Positions 8,162-17,502 of a stretch of 64,000 bases of DNA are shown one piece after another. Below the pieces are notes generated by a model that made no database searches, had not been told where the DNA came from, and saw nothing but the letters and a program-made list of their open reading frames with translations. Within the stretch, counting starts at the first letter, position 1, and every line of letters starts with the position of its first letter. The translations under genes were made by a program, and so were the position numbers. The stretch comes from Granulicella paludicola (lineage in GTDB: Bacteria; Acidobacteriota; Terriglobia; Terriglobales; Acidobacteriaceae): NCBI RefSeq assembly GCF_025685545.1, contig NZ_JAGSYC010000016.1, positions 1 to 64,000 of the forward strand, given 5' to 3'.

Positions 8162-9967
8162 CTATGTTTTGCACTCGTCCAGGCGGCGCGCCGCACTGAT
8201 GAGCGCAATATGCGTAAGCGCCTGCGGGAAGTTTCCGAGCGCACGTTGGAGTTTTGGGTCATACTCTTCTGGCAGAAGACCCAAATCGTTCTGCAAACCT
8301 AGAAGCCGCTCGAATAGTTTCTCCGCATCTTCGCGTCGGCCTATTTCTACGAGGCACTCCACCAGCCAGAAGGAACACGCCAGGAAGCATGAGTCCTGCG
8401 TCTTTTCCGTCACCGTCGAAAAGCGCATCACTAGCCCATCATTCATCAGCATCTTTTCGATCATCTCGATCGTTCCCACGATACGCGGGTCCTTGAACGG
8501 CAGAAATCCAAACATCGGCATCAGCAGGCACGACGCATCGACTGTGTCGGCTCCATAGCTCTGCACAAAGCAGTTCAACGACTGATCGAAGGCCTCCTCG
8601 CACACCTCTTTGAAGATCGCATCACGCACCTCGCGCCATGGCTGCGGATCTCCCGGCAGCCCTTGCTCTTCAATCGCCTTCGCCGTGCGATCCATACCCA
8701 CCCAGGCCATTACCTTGCTGTAGGTAAAGTCTTTCTCATCGTTGCGCTGCTCCCATATGTTGGAGCTCGGTTCCTGCCACACCTTAGCCAGGTGGCGCGC
8801 GAGCTCCAACCGCATGCGCTGCACATTCTCGTCGTCTTCGATGCCTGCACCCTTGATGCAATACAGTGCATCCGCGACCTCGCCAAACACATCCAGTTGG
8901 GCCTGCTCACTGGCCGCATTTCCTACGCGCACCGGCAGCGAATTCTCATAACCTGCAAGCCATGGCAGCTCGAACTCCGGCAGGTGCCGGTCTCCGCGGA
9001 TGCCGTACATAATCTGTAGCTGTTCCGGATCGCTGCCCACCGAGCGCAGCAGCCACTGCTGCCAGTTCTGCGCCTCGAAGTTATGGCCCATGGAGACCAG
9101 CGATTCCAGCGTGAGTGCCCCATCGCGCAGCCAGCAATAACGGTAGTCCCAGTTGCGGCCTGCTCCAATCACCTCTGGCAAAGAGGTTGTCACCGCCGCA
9201 ACGATTCCGCCGCTCGGGCGGTACGTCAGGGCCTTCAGGGTCATCAGCGACCGGTCCACGTCTTTCTTCCACTTGCCTTTATAGAGGCTCTTACTGTTCC
9301 ACCACGTCCAGAATTTCTCCGTCTCGTCGAACGCCCTGCGAATATCGATACGTTTCGGTTCCTCTTCTTCTACCGCGCAGTGCGTCAGTCCGAAACAATA
9401 TTGTTGTCCTGCGCTCACCGTGAACTTCGCAAAGGCGCTTTCATCGCGGCGCTCGATCGGCAACTCGACTCCGTCCGGCTGCTCGGTTCGCAAGTACATC
9501 TTTGCGGGTCCTGCGTAGGCGTACCAAGCTCCGCTTTCCGTCAGGCCCGTCCACGGCATCGTGCGTCCATAGTCGAATCGCGGTCGCAGCTCCATCTGCA
9601 TCTCCACGCTGCCTTCAAGACCTTTCACCATCCGCACCAGGTCGGAGTACTTCCTTGGCTGCGGCATCTCCTCGCTGTGCAGCTTGCCGATGGGCATAAA
9701 GTCGACCACCAGCACTACCCCCGTCGAAGTCTCAAACTTCGTCTCCAGGATCATGGTGCTGCCGAGATAGCTTCGGCTCACCTTGGGCTCTTTCTCTACT
9801 GGAGAAATCTGCCAGTGTCCGTTCTTCTCTGTGCCCAGCAGAGAAGAGAAACATGCCGGGGAGGAGAAGTCTGGCCAGCATAACCAGTCAATCGATCCGT
9901 CGTTCCCCACCAGCGCTGCTGTCTGGCAGTCGCCAATCATTCCGTAGTCTTCGATCTTCAATGCCAT
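8162..9967 (-). CDS. Glycoside hydrolase family 15 (glucoamylase/trehalase-like)
   Basis: 601 aa. The N-terminus reads KIEDYGMIGDCQTAALVG followed by SIDWLCWP, typical of the bacterial GH15 group that includes trehalases and glucodextranases. An N-terminal beta-sandwich precedes the (alpha/alpha)6 barrel that starts near RPSGGIVAAVTTSLPE and carries the NWDYRYCWLRD signature. There is no signal peptide, so it probably acts in the cytoplasm on trehalose or maltooligosaccharides; substrate is unresolved. The start at 9967 is preferred over the upstream codon at 10048, because the family N-terminus begins there. The gene converges on the histidine kinase, with stop codons 2 bp apart. Confidence 0.9.
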   Translation of the reverse strand: MALKIEDYGMIGDCQTAALVGNDGSIDWLCWPDFSSPACFSSLLGTEKNGHWQISPVEKEPKVSRSYLGSTMILETKFETSTGVVLVVDFMPIGKLHSEEMPQPRKYSDLVRMVKGLEGSVEMQMELRPRFDYGRTMPWTGLTESGAWYAYAGPAKMYLRTEQPDGVELPIERRDESAFAKFTVSAGQQYCFGLTHCAVEEEEPKRIDIRRAFDETEKFWTWWNSKSLYKGKWKKDVDRSLMTLKALTYRPSGGIVAAVTTSLPEVIGAGRNWDYRYCWLRDGALTLESLVSMGHNFEAQNWQQWLLRSVGSDPEQLQIMYGIRGDRHLPEFELPWLAGYENSLPVRVGNAASEQAQLDVFGEVADALYCIKGAGIEDDENVQRMRLELARHLAKVWQEPSSNIWEQRNDEKDFTYSKVMAWVGMDRTAKAIEEQGLPGDPQPWREVRDAIFKEVCEEAFDQSLNCFVQSYGADTVDASCLLMPMFGFLPFKDPRIVGTIEMIEKMLMNDGLVMRFSTVTEKTQDSCFLACSFWLVECLVEIGRREDAEKLFERLLGLQNDLGLLPEEYDPKLQRALGNFPQALTHIALISAARRLDECKT

Positions 9968-10083
9968 GGTCCTTTGGATGCCATTTCGCCGTTCGCTGTT
10001 CCTTCTGAAGCGCTTCTCCCCCGTAAACCTCGATAGCCCCGCTCCCATGTTTGCTTAGGAAATGCGGCCCCAAGATACCTCGA

Positions 10084-10089
10084 TATAAT
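10084..10089 (+). promoter_or_regulatory. Candidate -10 box for aroC
   Basis: A perfect TATAAT lies 9 bp before the aroC ATG, so the transcript would begin at or next to the start codon. I see no ribosome binding site between them and no clear -35. This fits a leaderless or near-leaderless message, but rests on one hexamer. Confidence 0.35.
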
Positions 10090-10097
10090 GGAAGTTC

Positions 10098-11273
10098 ATG
10101 CTTCGTTTCTCTACAGCCGGCGAAAGCCACGGCGAATCTCTCGTAGCCCTCGTAAGCGGCCTGCCCGCAGGCGTCCCCGTCGATCAGACCTTCCTCGACC
10201 ACGAACTCTGGCGTCGCCAGCAGGGCTATGGCCGAGGCGGCCGTATGCGCATCGAAAAGGACACCGCGCACATCCTCTCCGGCGTTCGCCACGGTAAGAC
10301 CATCGGCTCGCCGATTGCGATGACGCTCGCCAACCGCGACTGGAAGAACTGGGAAGAGATCCTGCCCGTCGAGTCCGGCGACCCTGAAAAGCATAAGGCT
10401 GTTGCCTCGCCACGTCCCGGCCACGCCGATCTCGCGGGCGCGCTGAAATACAATTTCCCCGATGCCCGATACATTCTCGAGCGCGCTTCCGCGCGTGAGT
10501 CTGCCGCTCGCGTAGCCTGCGGAGCGATTGCCAAGATGCTGCTGCGTTCGCTGGGCATCGAGGTCGCCAGCCACGTCACCTGCGTCGGCACCGCCGAGCT
10601 CTCCCGCGAGGTCACCTTCGCGGAGATCGCGGCCCTCGCCCAGCGTGAAGAAGTTTTGCTCGCGTGCGTCGATCCTGAATCGGAAGCCCGCATGAAGGCC
10701 GAGGTCGACATCGCCCTCCGCACCGGTGACACCATCGGCGGCGTCTTCGAGGTCGTCGTCCATAGCCTGCCTCCCGGCGTGGGTACGCACGTCAACTGGG
10801 ACGAGCGCCTCGATGGTCTCCTCGCACAGGCGGTCATGAGTCTCCAGGCCGTGAAGGCCGTCGAACTCGGCCGAGGTGTGACTGCGGCCCGCACTGCTGG
10901 CTCCAAGGTCCACGATGCGATTGCGTACGAAGGCACTGGTGAAGGCTTCACCAAATTCAGCCGCGAGGCCAACAATGCGGGCGGTCTCGAAGGCGGCATC
11001 TCGAATGGCGAAGACCTCGTCGTTCGTGGCTATTTGAAGCCCATCAGCACGCTGCGACGTCCGCTGGCTTCGGTTTCGTTTGAAACGCGAGAGGTCACCA
11101 AGGCAGCCTACGAGCGCTCCGATGTTTGCGTTGTACCGGCTGCGGGTGTGGCTGCGGAGGCAATGGTCGCCCTTACTGTGGCGCGGTGCGTCATCGAAAA
11201 ATTTGGCGGCGACAGCCTCCACGAGCTTGAGCGCAATTACAAGGGGTATTGCGAGCAGATAAAATCTTTCTAG
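10098..11273 (+). CDS. aroC: Chorismate synthase
   Basis: Final enzyme of the shikimate pathway: converts 5-enolpyruvylshikimate 3-phosphate to chorismate using reduced FMN. 391 aa, full length. Recognised by the N-terminal LRFSTAGESHGESLVA, the GYGRGGRMRIE segment, SARESAARVACG, and the C-terminal SDVCVVPAAGVAAEAMV. It begins a run of closely spaced plus-strand genes: def follows after 4 bp, then fmt and rsmB. The aroB gene of the same pathway is 6 kb away on the other strand. Confidence 0.97.
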   Translation: MLRFSTAGESHGESLVALVSGLPAGVPVDQTFLDHELWRRQQGYGRGGRMRIEKDTAHILSGVRHGKTIGSPIAMTLANRDWKNWEEILPVESGDPEKHKAVASPRPGHADLAGALKYNFPDARYILERASARESAARVACGAIAKMLLRSLGIEVASHVTCVGTAELSREVTFAEIAALAQREEVLLACVDPESEARMKAEVDIALRTGDTIGGVFEVVVHSLPPGVGTHVNWDERLDGLLAQAVMSLQAVKAVELGRGVTAARTAGSKVHDAIAYEGTGEGFTKFSREANNAGGLEGGISNGEDLVVRGYLKPISTLRRPLASVSFETREVTKAAYERSDVCVVPAAGVAAEAMVALTVARCVIEKFGGDSLHELERNYKGYCEQIKSF

Positions 11274-11277
11274 AACG

Positions 11278-11874
11278 ATGCCGACCGAAACCAAACCCGA
11301 TACCGTCGAACAGAAACGCGCCGCTCGTAAAAAGACCAGCGAGGCCGTCCGCAAGTCTGCGAAGAAGCTGCACGAGGTCGTGAAGTATCCCGACCCTGTC
11401 CTCGCCCGCGAAGGCGACACCGTTATGGAGTTCGGTCCTGAACTCGCTCAGTTCGTCGAAGAGATGTTCGACAGCATGTACGCCGCGCAGGGCATCGGTC
11501 TCGCCGCGCCGCAGATCGCGGTCTCCAAGCGCATCACCGTCATCGACACTTCCTTCAACGAGAACCCCGAAGATAAGATCGCCCTCATAAACCCCGTCAT
11601 CATCGAGCGCAAGGGCACCCTCTACGAAGAAGAAGGCTGTCTCTCGCTGCCTGATATCAACGAGAAGGTGAAACGCTCCGCCTGGGTCAAGGTTCGCGCT
11701 CAGGACGTCCACGGCGAGTTCTTCGAGGTCGAAGGCGAGGAGCTTCTCTCCCGCGCTCTGCAGCATGAGATCGATCACCTGCACGGCGTTCTCTTCATCG
11801 ACCACCTCAGCCGTCTGAAACGCGACCTCATCCTACGCCGCATCAAGAAGATGCAGAAGAACGGCGAGTGGTAG
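11278..11874 (+). CDS. def: Peptide deformylase
   Basis: Removes the formyl group from nascent N-terminal methionine. 198 aa with all three family motifs: GIGLAAPQI, EEGCLSLP (metal-ligand Cys) and QHEIDHLHG (HExxH metal ligands and catalytic Glu). It carries an extra Lys/Arg/Ala-rich N-terminal extension of about 35 residues before the usual start region (VVKYPDPVL), which could help ribosome contact or be a mis-assigned start. It follows aroC by 4 bp and precedes fmt, the enzyme that adds the formyl group. Confidence 0.96.
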   Translation: MPTETKPDTVEQKRAARKKTSEAVRKSAKKLHEVVKYPDPVLAREGDTVMEFGPELAQFVEEMFDSMYAAQGIGLAAPQIAVSKRITVIDTSFNENPEDKIALINPVIIERKGTLYEEEGCLSLPDINEKVKRSAWVKVRAQDVHGEFFEVEGEELLSRALQHEIDHLHGVLFIDHLSRLKRDLILRRIKKMQKNGEW

Positions 11875-11962
11875 CTCTTCTTCGTCGCGAAACGCGGCCC
11901 GCTTTGCGTCTGCGGCATTTGCGGTCGCCCTTGCTCCTCACTAACCACTTCTCACTGTCTTT

Positions 11963-12898
11963 ATGAAACTCGTCTTCTGCGGCACCCCGGACTTCGCCGT
12001 TCCATCCCTCCAGGCCGTCGTCGACGCTGGCCACGAGGTGGCGCTCGTGCTGACGCAGCCCGACCGACCCGCCGGCCGCAAGATGGAGCTCCAGGTTCCC
12101 GCAGTCAAACAGCTGGCGTTCTCACTGGGCATTCCCGTCGAGCAGCCCGCCAAGCTCAAGACTAACGCCGAACTCCGCGCCAAGCTGGAAGCGATCGCCC
12201 CTGACGCCATCATCGTCGTCGCCTATGGTCGCATCATCCCTGACTGGATGCTTGCTCTCCCGCGCTTCGGCAACATCAACGTCCACGGCTCGCTCCTGCC
12301 GAAGTATCGCGGAGCCGCCCCGATCCAATGGGCCGTCGCGAATGGCGAAACCGAAACCGGCATCACCACCATGCTGCTCAATGCCGGCCTCGACACCGGC
12401 GACACTCTGCTGATGCACAGCATTCCCGTAGGTCCGGACACAACATCCCCACAGCTTTATCCACAGCTTGCCCACATCGGTGCAAAGCTGTTGGTGGACA
12501 CCCTTGCAGGCCTCAGCGCAGGCACCCTCCACCCTACTCCGCAGGACCATGCCAAAGCCACTCTCGCCCCCATCCTTACTCGCGACGACGGCCGCCTGAG
12601 CCCTGCGGCAAACGGCGCACAGCAGGCCTATAACCGCTGGCGAGGCTTCCATCCGTGGCCGGGCTGCTGGGCCAGCCTGCGCGGCAAGCGCTTTCTTATC
12701 CATGCTTTGCGTCCGATAGTGGAAGGCCCGTCTCTAGCCCCCGGCCAGCTCGACATTTCCACAGGTTCGCTCCTCGTGGGCATGCAAAACGGCACAATCC
12801 TCAGCCTCGACGAAGTTCAGCTCGAAGGCAAACCCCGACTCTCCGGCGCCCAGTTCGCCCGCGACTATCAACTGAAATCCGGAGAGCGCCTTGACTAA
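11963..12898 (+). CDS. fmt: Methionyl-tRNA formyltransferase
   Basis: Formylates initiator Met-tRNA with 10-formyl-THF. 311 aa. The hydrolase-like catalytic domain has the FCGTPDFAVPSL start, the HGSLLPKYRGAAPIQWA catalytic region (Asn/His triad) and GDTETGIT-like sequence; a C-terminal tRNA-binding OB domain follows (about 205-305). No Shine-Dalgarno motif is obvious before the ATG. The stop overlaps the rsmB start by 8 nt, so the two are co-translated; the def-fmt-rsmB order is common across bacteria. Confidence 0.96.
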   Translation: MKLVFCGTPDFAVPSLQAVVDAGHEVALVLTQPDRPAGRKMELQVPAVKQLAFSLGIPVEQPAKLKTNAELRAKLEAIAPDAIIVVAYGRIIPDWMLALPRFGNINVHGSLLPKYRGAAPIQWAVANGETETGITTMLLNAGLDTGDTLLMHSIPVGPDTTSPQLYPQLAHIGAKLLVDTLAGLSAGTLHPTPQDHAKATLAPILTRDDGRLSPAANGAQQAYNRWRGFHPWPGCWASLRGKRFLIHALRPIVEGPSLAPGQLDISTGSLLVGMQNGTILSLDEVQLEGKPRLSGAQFARDYQLKSGERLD

Positions 12899-14162
12899 CC
12901 CGCAGAATCCCGACGCCGCGAAGAAATCCACCATCACTATCTCGCCGGCCCGTGCCGCTGCCTTCGAGATTCTCGAACGCGTCGCGCTCACGGATGCACA
13001 CTCCGACGACCTGCTTCACTCCTCGCGCCTCACCGACCTCTCGCAGGCCGACCGCAATCTGGCAACGACCCTCGTCCTCGGTGTCCTTCGCTGGCAGATC
13101 GCCCTAGACGCGCTCATCCAGCCGCTGCTCTCGCGCCCCGACATTGAGCTGCAGTCCGCCATCTCCACGGCGATCCGTCTCGGGGCCTTCCAACTCCGCT
13201 ACCTTGATCGCATCCCTGCGCACGCTGCCCTCAGCGAATCCGTTGAGCTTGTCCGGCATGCCGGCGCTCCGCACGCGTCAGGCATGGTCAATGCCATCCT
13301 TCGCAAGCTCACCCGCAGCGAACCACCCCGCATCCCGCTCGTAGAAACAACCAACGCTCTCGCCGTGCGCCTCTCGCACCCCACCTGGCTCGTCACCCGC
13401 TGGCAGAAGAACTATGGCCGCAACGCGGCTGTCGCCATCTGCGAGTACGACCAGCAGCCGCCCGAGCAGGGAGCTCTTTTCCCTCAGACCGAAGGCGAGA
13501 CAGAAAATCAGCTCCCGCGCATGGACGACGGTTCGCGCCTCGTAGCCGAACTCGCCGCCGCTTCCCACCCGGCCCCGCAGCGCATCTGGGACGCCTGCGC
13601 CGCTCCCGGTGGCAAGACGCTCATTCTCGCTCATCGTCATCCGCAGGCCGATCTGCTCGCCACCGACATCAGCCCCCGTCGCCTCCGAGCTCTCGAAGCT
13701 CGCCTCAAGCCGACGGCCCCGCAGGTTCGCACCGCCGTCGGCGACGCCGTGAACCTTCAGGCAGATGAAGCCGCCTTCGATCTGATCCTCTGCGACGTTC
13801 CCTGCAGCGGCACCGGCACCCTCGGCCGCAATCCCGAGCTAAAGCTGCGCCTGCAACCCGCCGATCTATCCCGACAGGCCGTTCGTCAGCGGGAGATCCT
13901 GCACACAGCTCTTTCGGGCCTCGCCCCTGGCGGACGGCTGCTGTATTCCACCTGTTCATTGGAGCCGGAAGAAAACGAACAGGTCATCGCCGCCGCTCTC
14001 GCCCGCGCGCCCAAGGGCATCCAGCAGGCTCCGCTTGACCCCATCCTCGCAAGCCTGAATCTCCCAGCGCAGAACCTTCTCCGAGACGGCTGCCTACGTA
14101 CCCTGCCCGGTAATGGCTTTCGAGGCGACGGCTTCTTCGCCGCCCTCTTCATCCGCGAATAA
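12891..14162 (+). CDS. rsmB: 16S rRNA m5C967 methyltransferase
   Basis: RsmB/Sun, 423 aa: methylates C967 of 16S rRNA with SAM. An NusB-like N-terminal helical domain (about 15-150) contains ADRNLATTLVLGVLRW. The Rossmann methyltransferase domain has the SAM motif AAPGGKT, the motif IV catalytic region DVPCSGTGTLGRNPE, and motif VI YSTCSLEPEENE with the nucleophilic Cys. Translation begins at a TTG that lies inside the end of fmt. Confidence 0.95.
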   Translation: MTNPQNPDAAKKSTITISPARAAAFEILERVALTDAHSDDLLHSSRLTDLSQADRNLATTLVLGVLRWQIALDALIQPLLSRPDIELQSAISTAIRLGAFQLRYLDRIPAHAALSESVELVRHAGAPHASGMVNAILRKLTRSEPPRIPLVETTNALAVRLSHPTWLVTRWQKNYGRNAAVAICEYDQQPPEQGALFPQTEGETENQLPRMDDGSRLVAELAAASHPAPQRIWDACAAPGGKTLILAHRHPQADLLATDISPRRLRALEARLKPTAPQVRTAVGDAVNLQADEAAFDLILCDVPCSGTGTLGRNPELKLRLQPADLSRQAVRQREILHTALSGLAPGGRLLYSTCSLEPEENEQVIAAALARAPKGIQQAPLDPILASLNLPAQNLLRDGCLRTLPGNGFRGDGFFAALFIRE

Positions 14163-14293
14163 ATCTGAATATTGTCATCCTGAGCGGAGCGAAGGACCTG
14201 CTCTTCGCCCCCAGTTCAGAGGTGTCATCTCGACCGGAGGCGGTTTCATCGCCGAACCGGAGATACCTGCTTCTCGCACTGTCCCATGCTGCT
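14163..14293. repeat. Dispersed palindromic repeat of the GTCATCCTGAGCGGAGC type
   Basis: The intergenic space between convergent rsmB and the PASTA gene holds a sequence starting at about 14173 that recurs, diverged and inverted, near 39156-39180. Such units are common in acidobacterial intergenic regions and here may also help separate the two convergent transcripts. Confidence 0.45.
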
Positions 14294-15196
14294 TTAAGGA
14301 ACCTGGAGACTAAGCGGCCCAGTTGGCACTACAGCCTTCTTCACTATCACCGCAGGTTTCACCGGCCCGGTCGTCCCGGTTTTCCCCGTGGCCCCGACAG
14401 CGCCACCCGGTTTGGCCACCACCGCAGGCGCCGACACTGTGGTTCCCCCCAGCGACACCCGCACCGAATCCCCCTTGCTCACCCGGAACCCTTCGCCGGG
14501 AGCCTGCGCCGTCACCACCGGTCCATCGCCCACGCCAGCTACCACCAGCCCCAACGCACTCGCAGCGCGAATCGCCCCAGCCGACGTCATCCCCAAAAAC
14601 GAAGGCAGTACAAACCCACCAGCCGCCGGTGTCTCAGCCGAGCTGAGCAGTAGGTTCACTCGTGGCTGATCCATACCTCCATTGGGCGGCGGCGTCTGCG
14701 CGAGCACCATATCGTCCGAGCCCGGCGCTTCGATATGCGCCAGCGTCCCCAGATCCAGCTCGTCGCGCCGCACATCCACCGCGGCGTCGCGCATCGTCTC
14801 ACCGACAACATCGGGAATCGTCACCTGCTGGGGCCCTAGGCTCTCCGTTACGCGCACCAGCCAGCCATGTCGCACCACGGTATCCGCCGCCGGAGCCTGT
14901 GACAGAATGCGTCCCGCCGGGATCGTCGTCGAGTAGTACTTGTTCTCGATCATCAGGTCGACGCCGCTTTCGAGCGCGCCCTGGCTTGCCTCCTGCACTG
15001 TCTTGCCCATCAGCTGCGGAACCGTCACCTCGCGCACATGCAGCGCAAAGCGCAGCGTGATGCCTGCGGCCACCAACATCACCGCCACCATCGCCAGCGC
15101 CGTCAGCAGCCACTCGCGATGCCGCCGAACCCACTGCACCGTGCGCAGTGGCAGCAACATCAATCCGAGCAGAAACTGCGCAAGCCTGTACATCAT
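14294..15196 (-). CDS. Membrane-anchored PASTA-domain protein without kinase
   Basis: 300 aa. A short cytoplasmic N-terminus (VRRHREW) is followed by one transmembrane helix at about 29-50, then PASTA-like repeats: VTVPQLMGKTVQEA, VTIPDVVGETMRDA and a third, less canonical FVLPSFLGMTSAGA unit. The last 50 residues are Ala/Val/Thr/Gly/Pro-rich. PASTA domains bind peptidoglycan fragments or act as spacers, usually on Ser/Thr kinases or penicillin-binding proteins; neither domain is present. The start overlaps the stop codon of the upstream CDF transporter gene, so they are probably co-translated. Confidence 0.85.
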   Translation of the reverse strand: MMYRLAQFLLGLMLLPLRTVQWVRRHREWLLTALAMVAVMLVAAGITLRFALHVREVTVPQLMGKTVQEASQGALESGVDLMIENKYYSTTIPAGRILSQAPAADTVVRHGWLVRVTESLGPQQVTIPDVVGETMRDAAVDVRRDELDLGTLAHIEAPGSDDMVLAQTPPPNGGMDQPRVNLLLSSAETPAAGGFVLPSFLGMTSAGAIRAASALGLVVAGVGDGPVVTAQAPGEGFRVSKGDSVRVSLGGTTVSAPAVVAKPGGAVGATGKTGTTGPVKPAVIVKKAVVPTGPLSLQVP

Positions 15197-16653
15197 CGTC
15201 GGTTGTCCGTAGCCGGCTCCGGATGGATCAGCACCCGCGACACCTGCGGGTGGTCCAGCCTGAACTCGCTCTCAAAGTTGGTGATGATCTCGTGCACGGC
15301 CTCCATCGGAAGCTCGTCTGGAAGCGTGCAATGGCAGTTTACCTGCACGCTGTTCGCCGCGCCGCCATGCCCGCGCGTTACGGTGATCTCATGCACATCC
15401 ATGATCTCTGGAAAGTGGCTGGCCGTCTGCTTCAGCTGCTGCTCAAGGTTCTTGCTCGCTTCCATCGAAGCTGCCGTAGCAATCGTTGCAGGCTCGCTTT
15501 CAATGTGCGTCAGCAGCGTCGCAATCCGAGGCACCTCCGCGCGAATCGCCGTCTCCAGCTGCGTCGCAATCTCATGCGCCTCACGCAGCGATAGCGTCTC
15601 CGGCACCTCAAGATGTTGTTCCACATGCAGTCCACCGTTGTACTCCTGCACGCTCACATCGTGGATCGCCAAATTCGAACGCGAGGCCACCGCCCGAATC
15701 CTGTCGAAGACGCTCTCGCCCAGCGTTGCCGTCGGCACCGTATGCACCACCACGTCAGCGCCTGGCAGCCGCTTCTGTACGGCTTCCGTCGCCGCAAACA
15801 CAATCTGCTCTGACCGCTGAAACGTCAGGCTGCGCGGCAGCTGCAGCGTGAGGTCCACAAACGTGTCCGGACCTGAACGCCGCACACGCATCCGCTCTAC
15901 GCCAAGCACACCTTCGGTCGCCGTTAGCTCCTGCTTTAGATCATTCTGGATCTGCGCACGCATCTCCGGCGGCGTCGCATCCAGCAGCGTATCCATCGTC
16001 CTTCGCCCCAGCTCCCAGGTCACGCGCAGAATGATAGCGGCCACCACCAGCGCCGCGACCGGATCGGCGTACTCCATCGCTGGAATATGGAACCTCTCTC
16101 CCACGAACGTCGCCAGCAATCCCACCAACACCGCAGCCGACGACCATATGTCCGTCCCGAAGTGCAGCGCGTCCGCTTCCAGCGCATCGCTGTTGTACTG
16201 CTTCGCTATCTTGTGCAAACCACGGGACCGCGAGAAGTCCACCGCAATCGACAGCAGCAGCACGAGAAAAGGCCATACCGACCACTTCAATTCGAGATGC
16301 TCATGATGCAGAATCCGCAGCACGGCCTCGCGCCCGATCCACACGCACGAACCGATCATCAATACCGCTTCAAATGCAGCCGAAAGGCTTTCCAGCTTGC
16401 CGTGGCCGTAATTATGCTCGCTATCCGGCGGCTTGTCGCTCACGCGGATCGCCATTAGCGTGACACCTGCCGCAATCAGATCGATGCCCGAGTGCGCCGC
16501 CTCGCTCAACATACCCAGCGAACCGGTCAGCACACCCGTCATCAGCTTTAGCAGCGTGATGCCGAACGCAGCTCCGAGCGAACTCATCGCCGCCGCCCGC
16601 TTCGCTGCTCCGCCGTGATCGGTTGTCATCAAGCCCGCCATCCGACTGAGCAT
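15193..16653 (-). CDS. Cation diffusion facilitator (CDF) family transporter
   Basis: 486 aa inner-membrane divalent metal/proton antiporter. The N-terminal six-helix domain (about 22-230) includes MLSEAAHSGIDLIAAG and the ENLYGHGKLE-like SEHNYGHGKLESLSAAFEA, with Asp/His pairs that bind the metal; helix V has DALHFGTDIWSS. The C-terminal domain is about 250 residues, much longer than the usual 90, and contains two ZT-dimer-like repeats (ERMRVRRSGPDTFVDLTL, then VNCHCTLPDELPMEAVHE). The metal (Zn, Co, Fe or Mn) cannot be told. The PASTA gene overlaps its end. Confidence 0.9.
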   Translation of the reverse strand: MLSRMAGLMTTDHGGAAKRAAAMSSLGAAFGITLLKLMTGVLTGSLGMLSEAAHSGIDLIAAGVTLMAIRVSDKPPDSEHNYGHGKLESLSAAFEAVLMIGSCVWIGREAVLRILHHEHLELKWSVWPFLVLLLSIAVDFSRSRGLHKIAKQYNSDALEADALHFGTDIWSSAAVLVGLLATFVGERFHIPAMEYADPVAALVVAAIILRVTWELGRRTMDTLLDATPPEMRAQIQNDLKQELTATEGVLGVERMRVRRSGPDTFVDLTLQLPRSLTFQRSEQIVFAATEAVQKRLPGADVVVHTVPTATLGESVFDRIRAVASRSNLAIHDVSVQEYNGGLHVEQHLEVPETLSLREAHEIATQLETAIRAEVPRIATLLTHIESEPATIATAASMEASKNLEQQLKQTASHFPEIMDVHEITVTRGHGGAANSVQVNCHCTLPDELPMEAVHEIITNFESEFRLDHPQVSRVLIHPEPATDNRR

Positions 16654-16746
16654 ATCAGCCGTGATCTTCTGTGGCTTTAGCCCACAGTTATATCTTTGTC
16701 GTTTCGAAGCGCACCGAAGGAATCTGTTTCCTGCAGTCCGTTGGGC

Positions 16747-17502
16747 CTACCGCTTCACTCCGCGATACAGTCCCGCCGCCTTCATAAAATACCCATCCCA
16801 CCGGGGCTCCACAAATCCCGCATCGCTCATCATCGGAAGCATCTGCGCCGCTCGCGGAAACCTCGCAATCGAAGCTGGCAAGTAGCTATACGCCGCACGC
16901 TGTCCCGAGATCACGCCACCAATCAGTGGCAGACCGTGGTGCAGATAGAGGTTATAGAAAGCGCCGCTCAGCCCATCCGGTTGGTTGCACTCCAGGATGC
17001 CGATCTGCCCGGCCGGCTTCAGCACCCGCGCAATCTCCTTCAAGCCGTCCGCGTAATTCGTCAGATTTCTGAACCCGAACGCCGCCGTCACCAGGTCGAA
17101 GCTCGCATCGGGGTAGGGAAGTCGCATCGCATCCCCCTCGACCCATTGCGCATTCGCCTCTGCATACTTCACACGAGCGCGACCTAGCATCTCCGCTGAA
17201 AAATCCAGACCGGTCACAGCCTCGCCCTGCACGGGACGCAGCTTCATCAGTGCCGCCGTCATATCGCCCGTGCCACAGCATAGATCGAGTATCTTCGCCT
17301 CGGGCTTTGCAAGTACGTCCTTGAAGCTGCTAGCCGTGCGCGACCACCATCGACGGTCCAGCCCCATCGACAATAGATGATTCAGCAGGTCATAGCTCGG
17401 CGCTATCGCATTGAACATGCCGCGAACGTTGGCTGCCGCAGCCGCCTCGGAAACCTCGTCAGCGGTGCGTGCACCGGTGGTGATGGGAGGAGTTTTCAAC
17501 AT
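16747..17502 (-). CDS. ubiE: Demethylmenaquinone methyltransferase (UbiE/MenG)
   Basis: SAM-dependent C-methyltransferase, last step of menaquinone synthesis. 251 aa. The start GMFNAIAPSYDLLNHLLSMGLDRRWW is the family signature; SAM motif I is ILDLCCGTGDMTAAL, and GFRNLTNYADGLKEIARVLKP-like sequence matches the UbiE signature 2. The start ATG shares one base with the aroB stop, so the two are translationally coupled. Menaquinone is the quinone expected in Acidobacteriota, so MenG is the likely role. Confidence 0.95.
   Translation of the reverse strand: MLKTPPITTGARTADEVSEAAAAANVRGMFNAIAPSYDLLNHLLSMGLDRRWWSRTASSFKDVLAKPEAKILDLCCGTGDMTAALMKLRPVQGEAVTGLDFSAEMLGRARVKYAEANAQWVEGDAMRLPYPDASFDLVTAAFGFRNLTNYADGLKEIARVLKPAGQIGILECNQPDGLSGAFYNLYLHHGLPLIGGVISGQRAAYSYLPASIARFPRAAQMLPMMSDAGFVEPRWDGYFMKAAGLYRGVKR

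Noticed and set aside
12457-12465. Perfect DnaA box TTATCCACA
   Set aside because: Single copy inside fmt codons; no cluster or AT-rich unwinding region.
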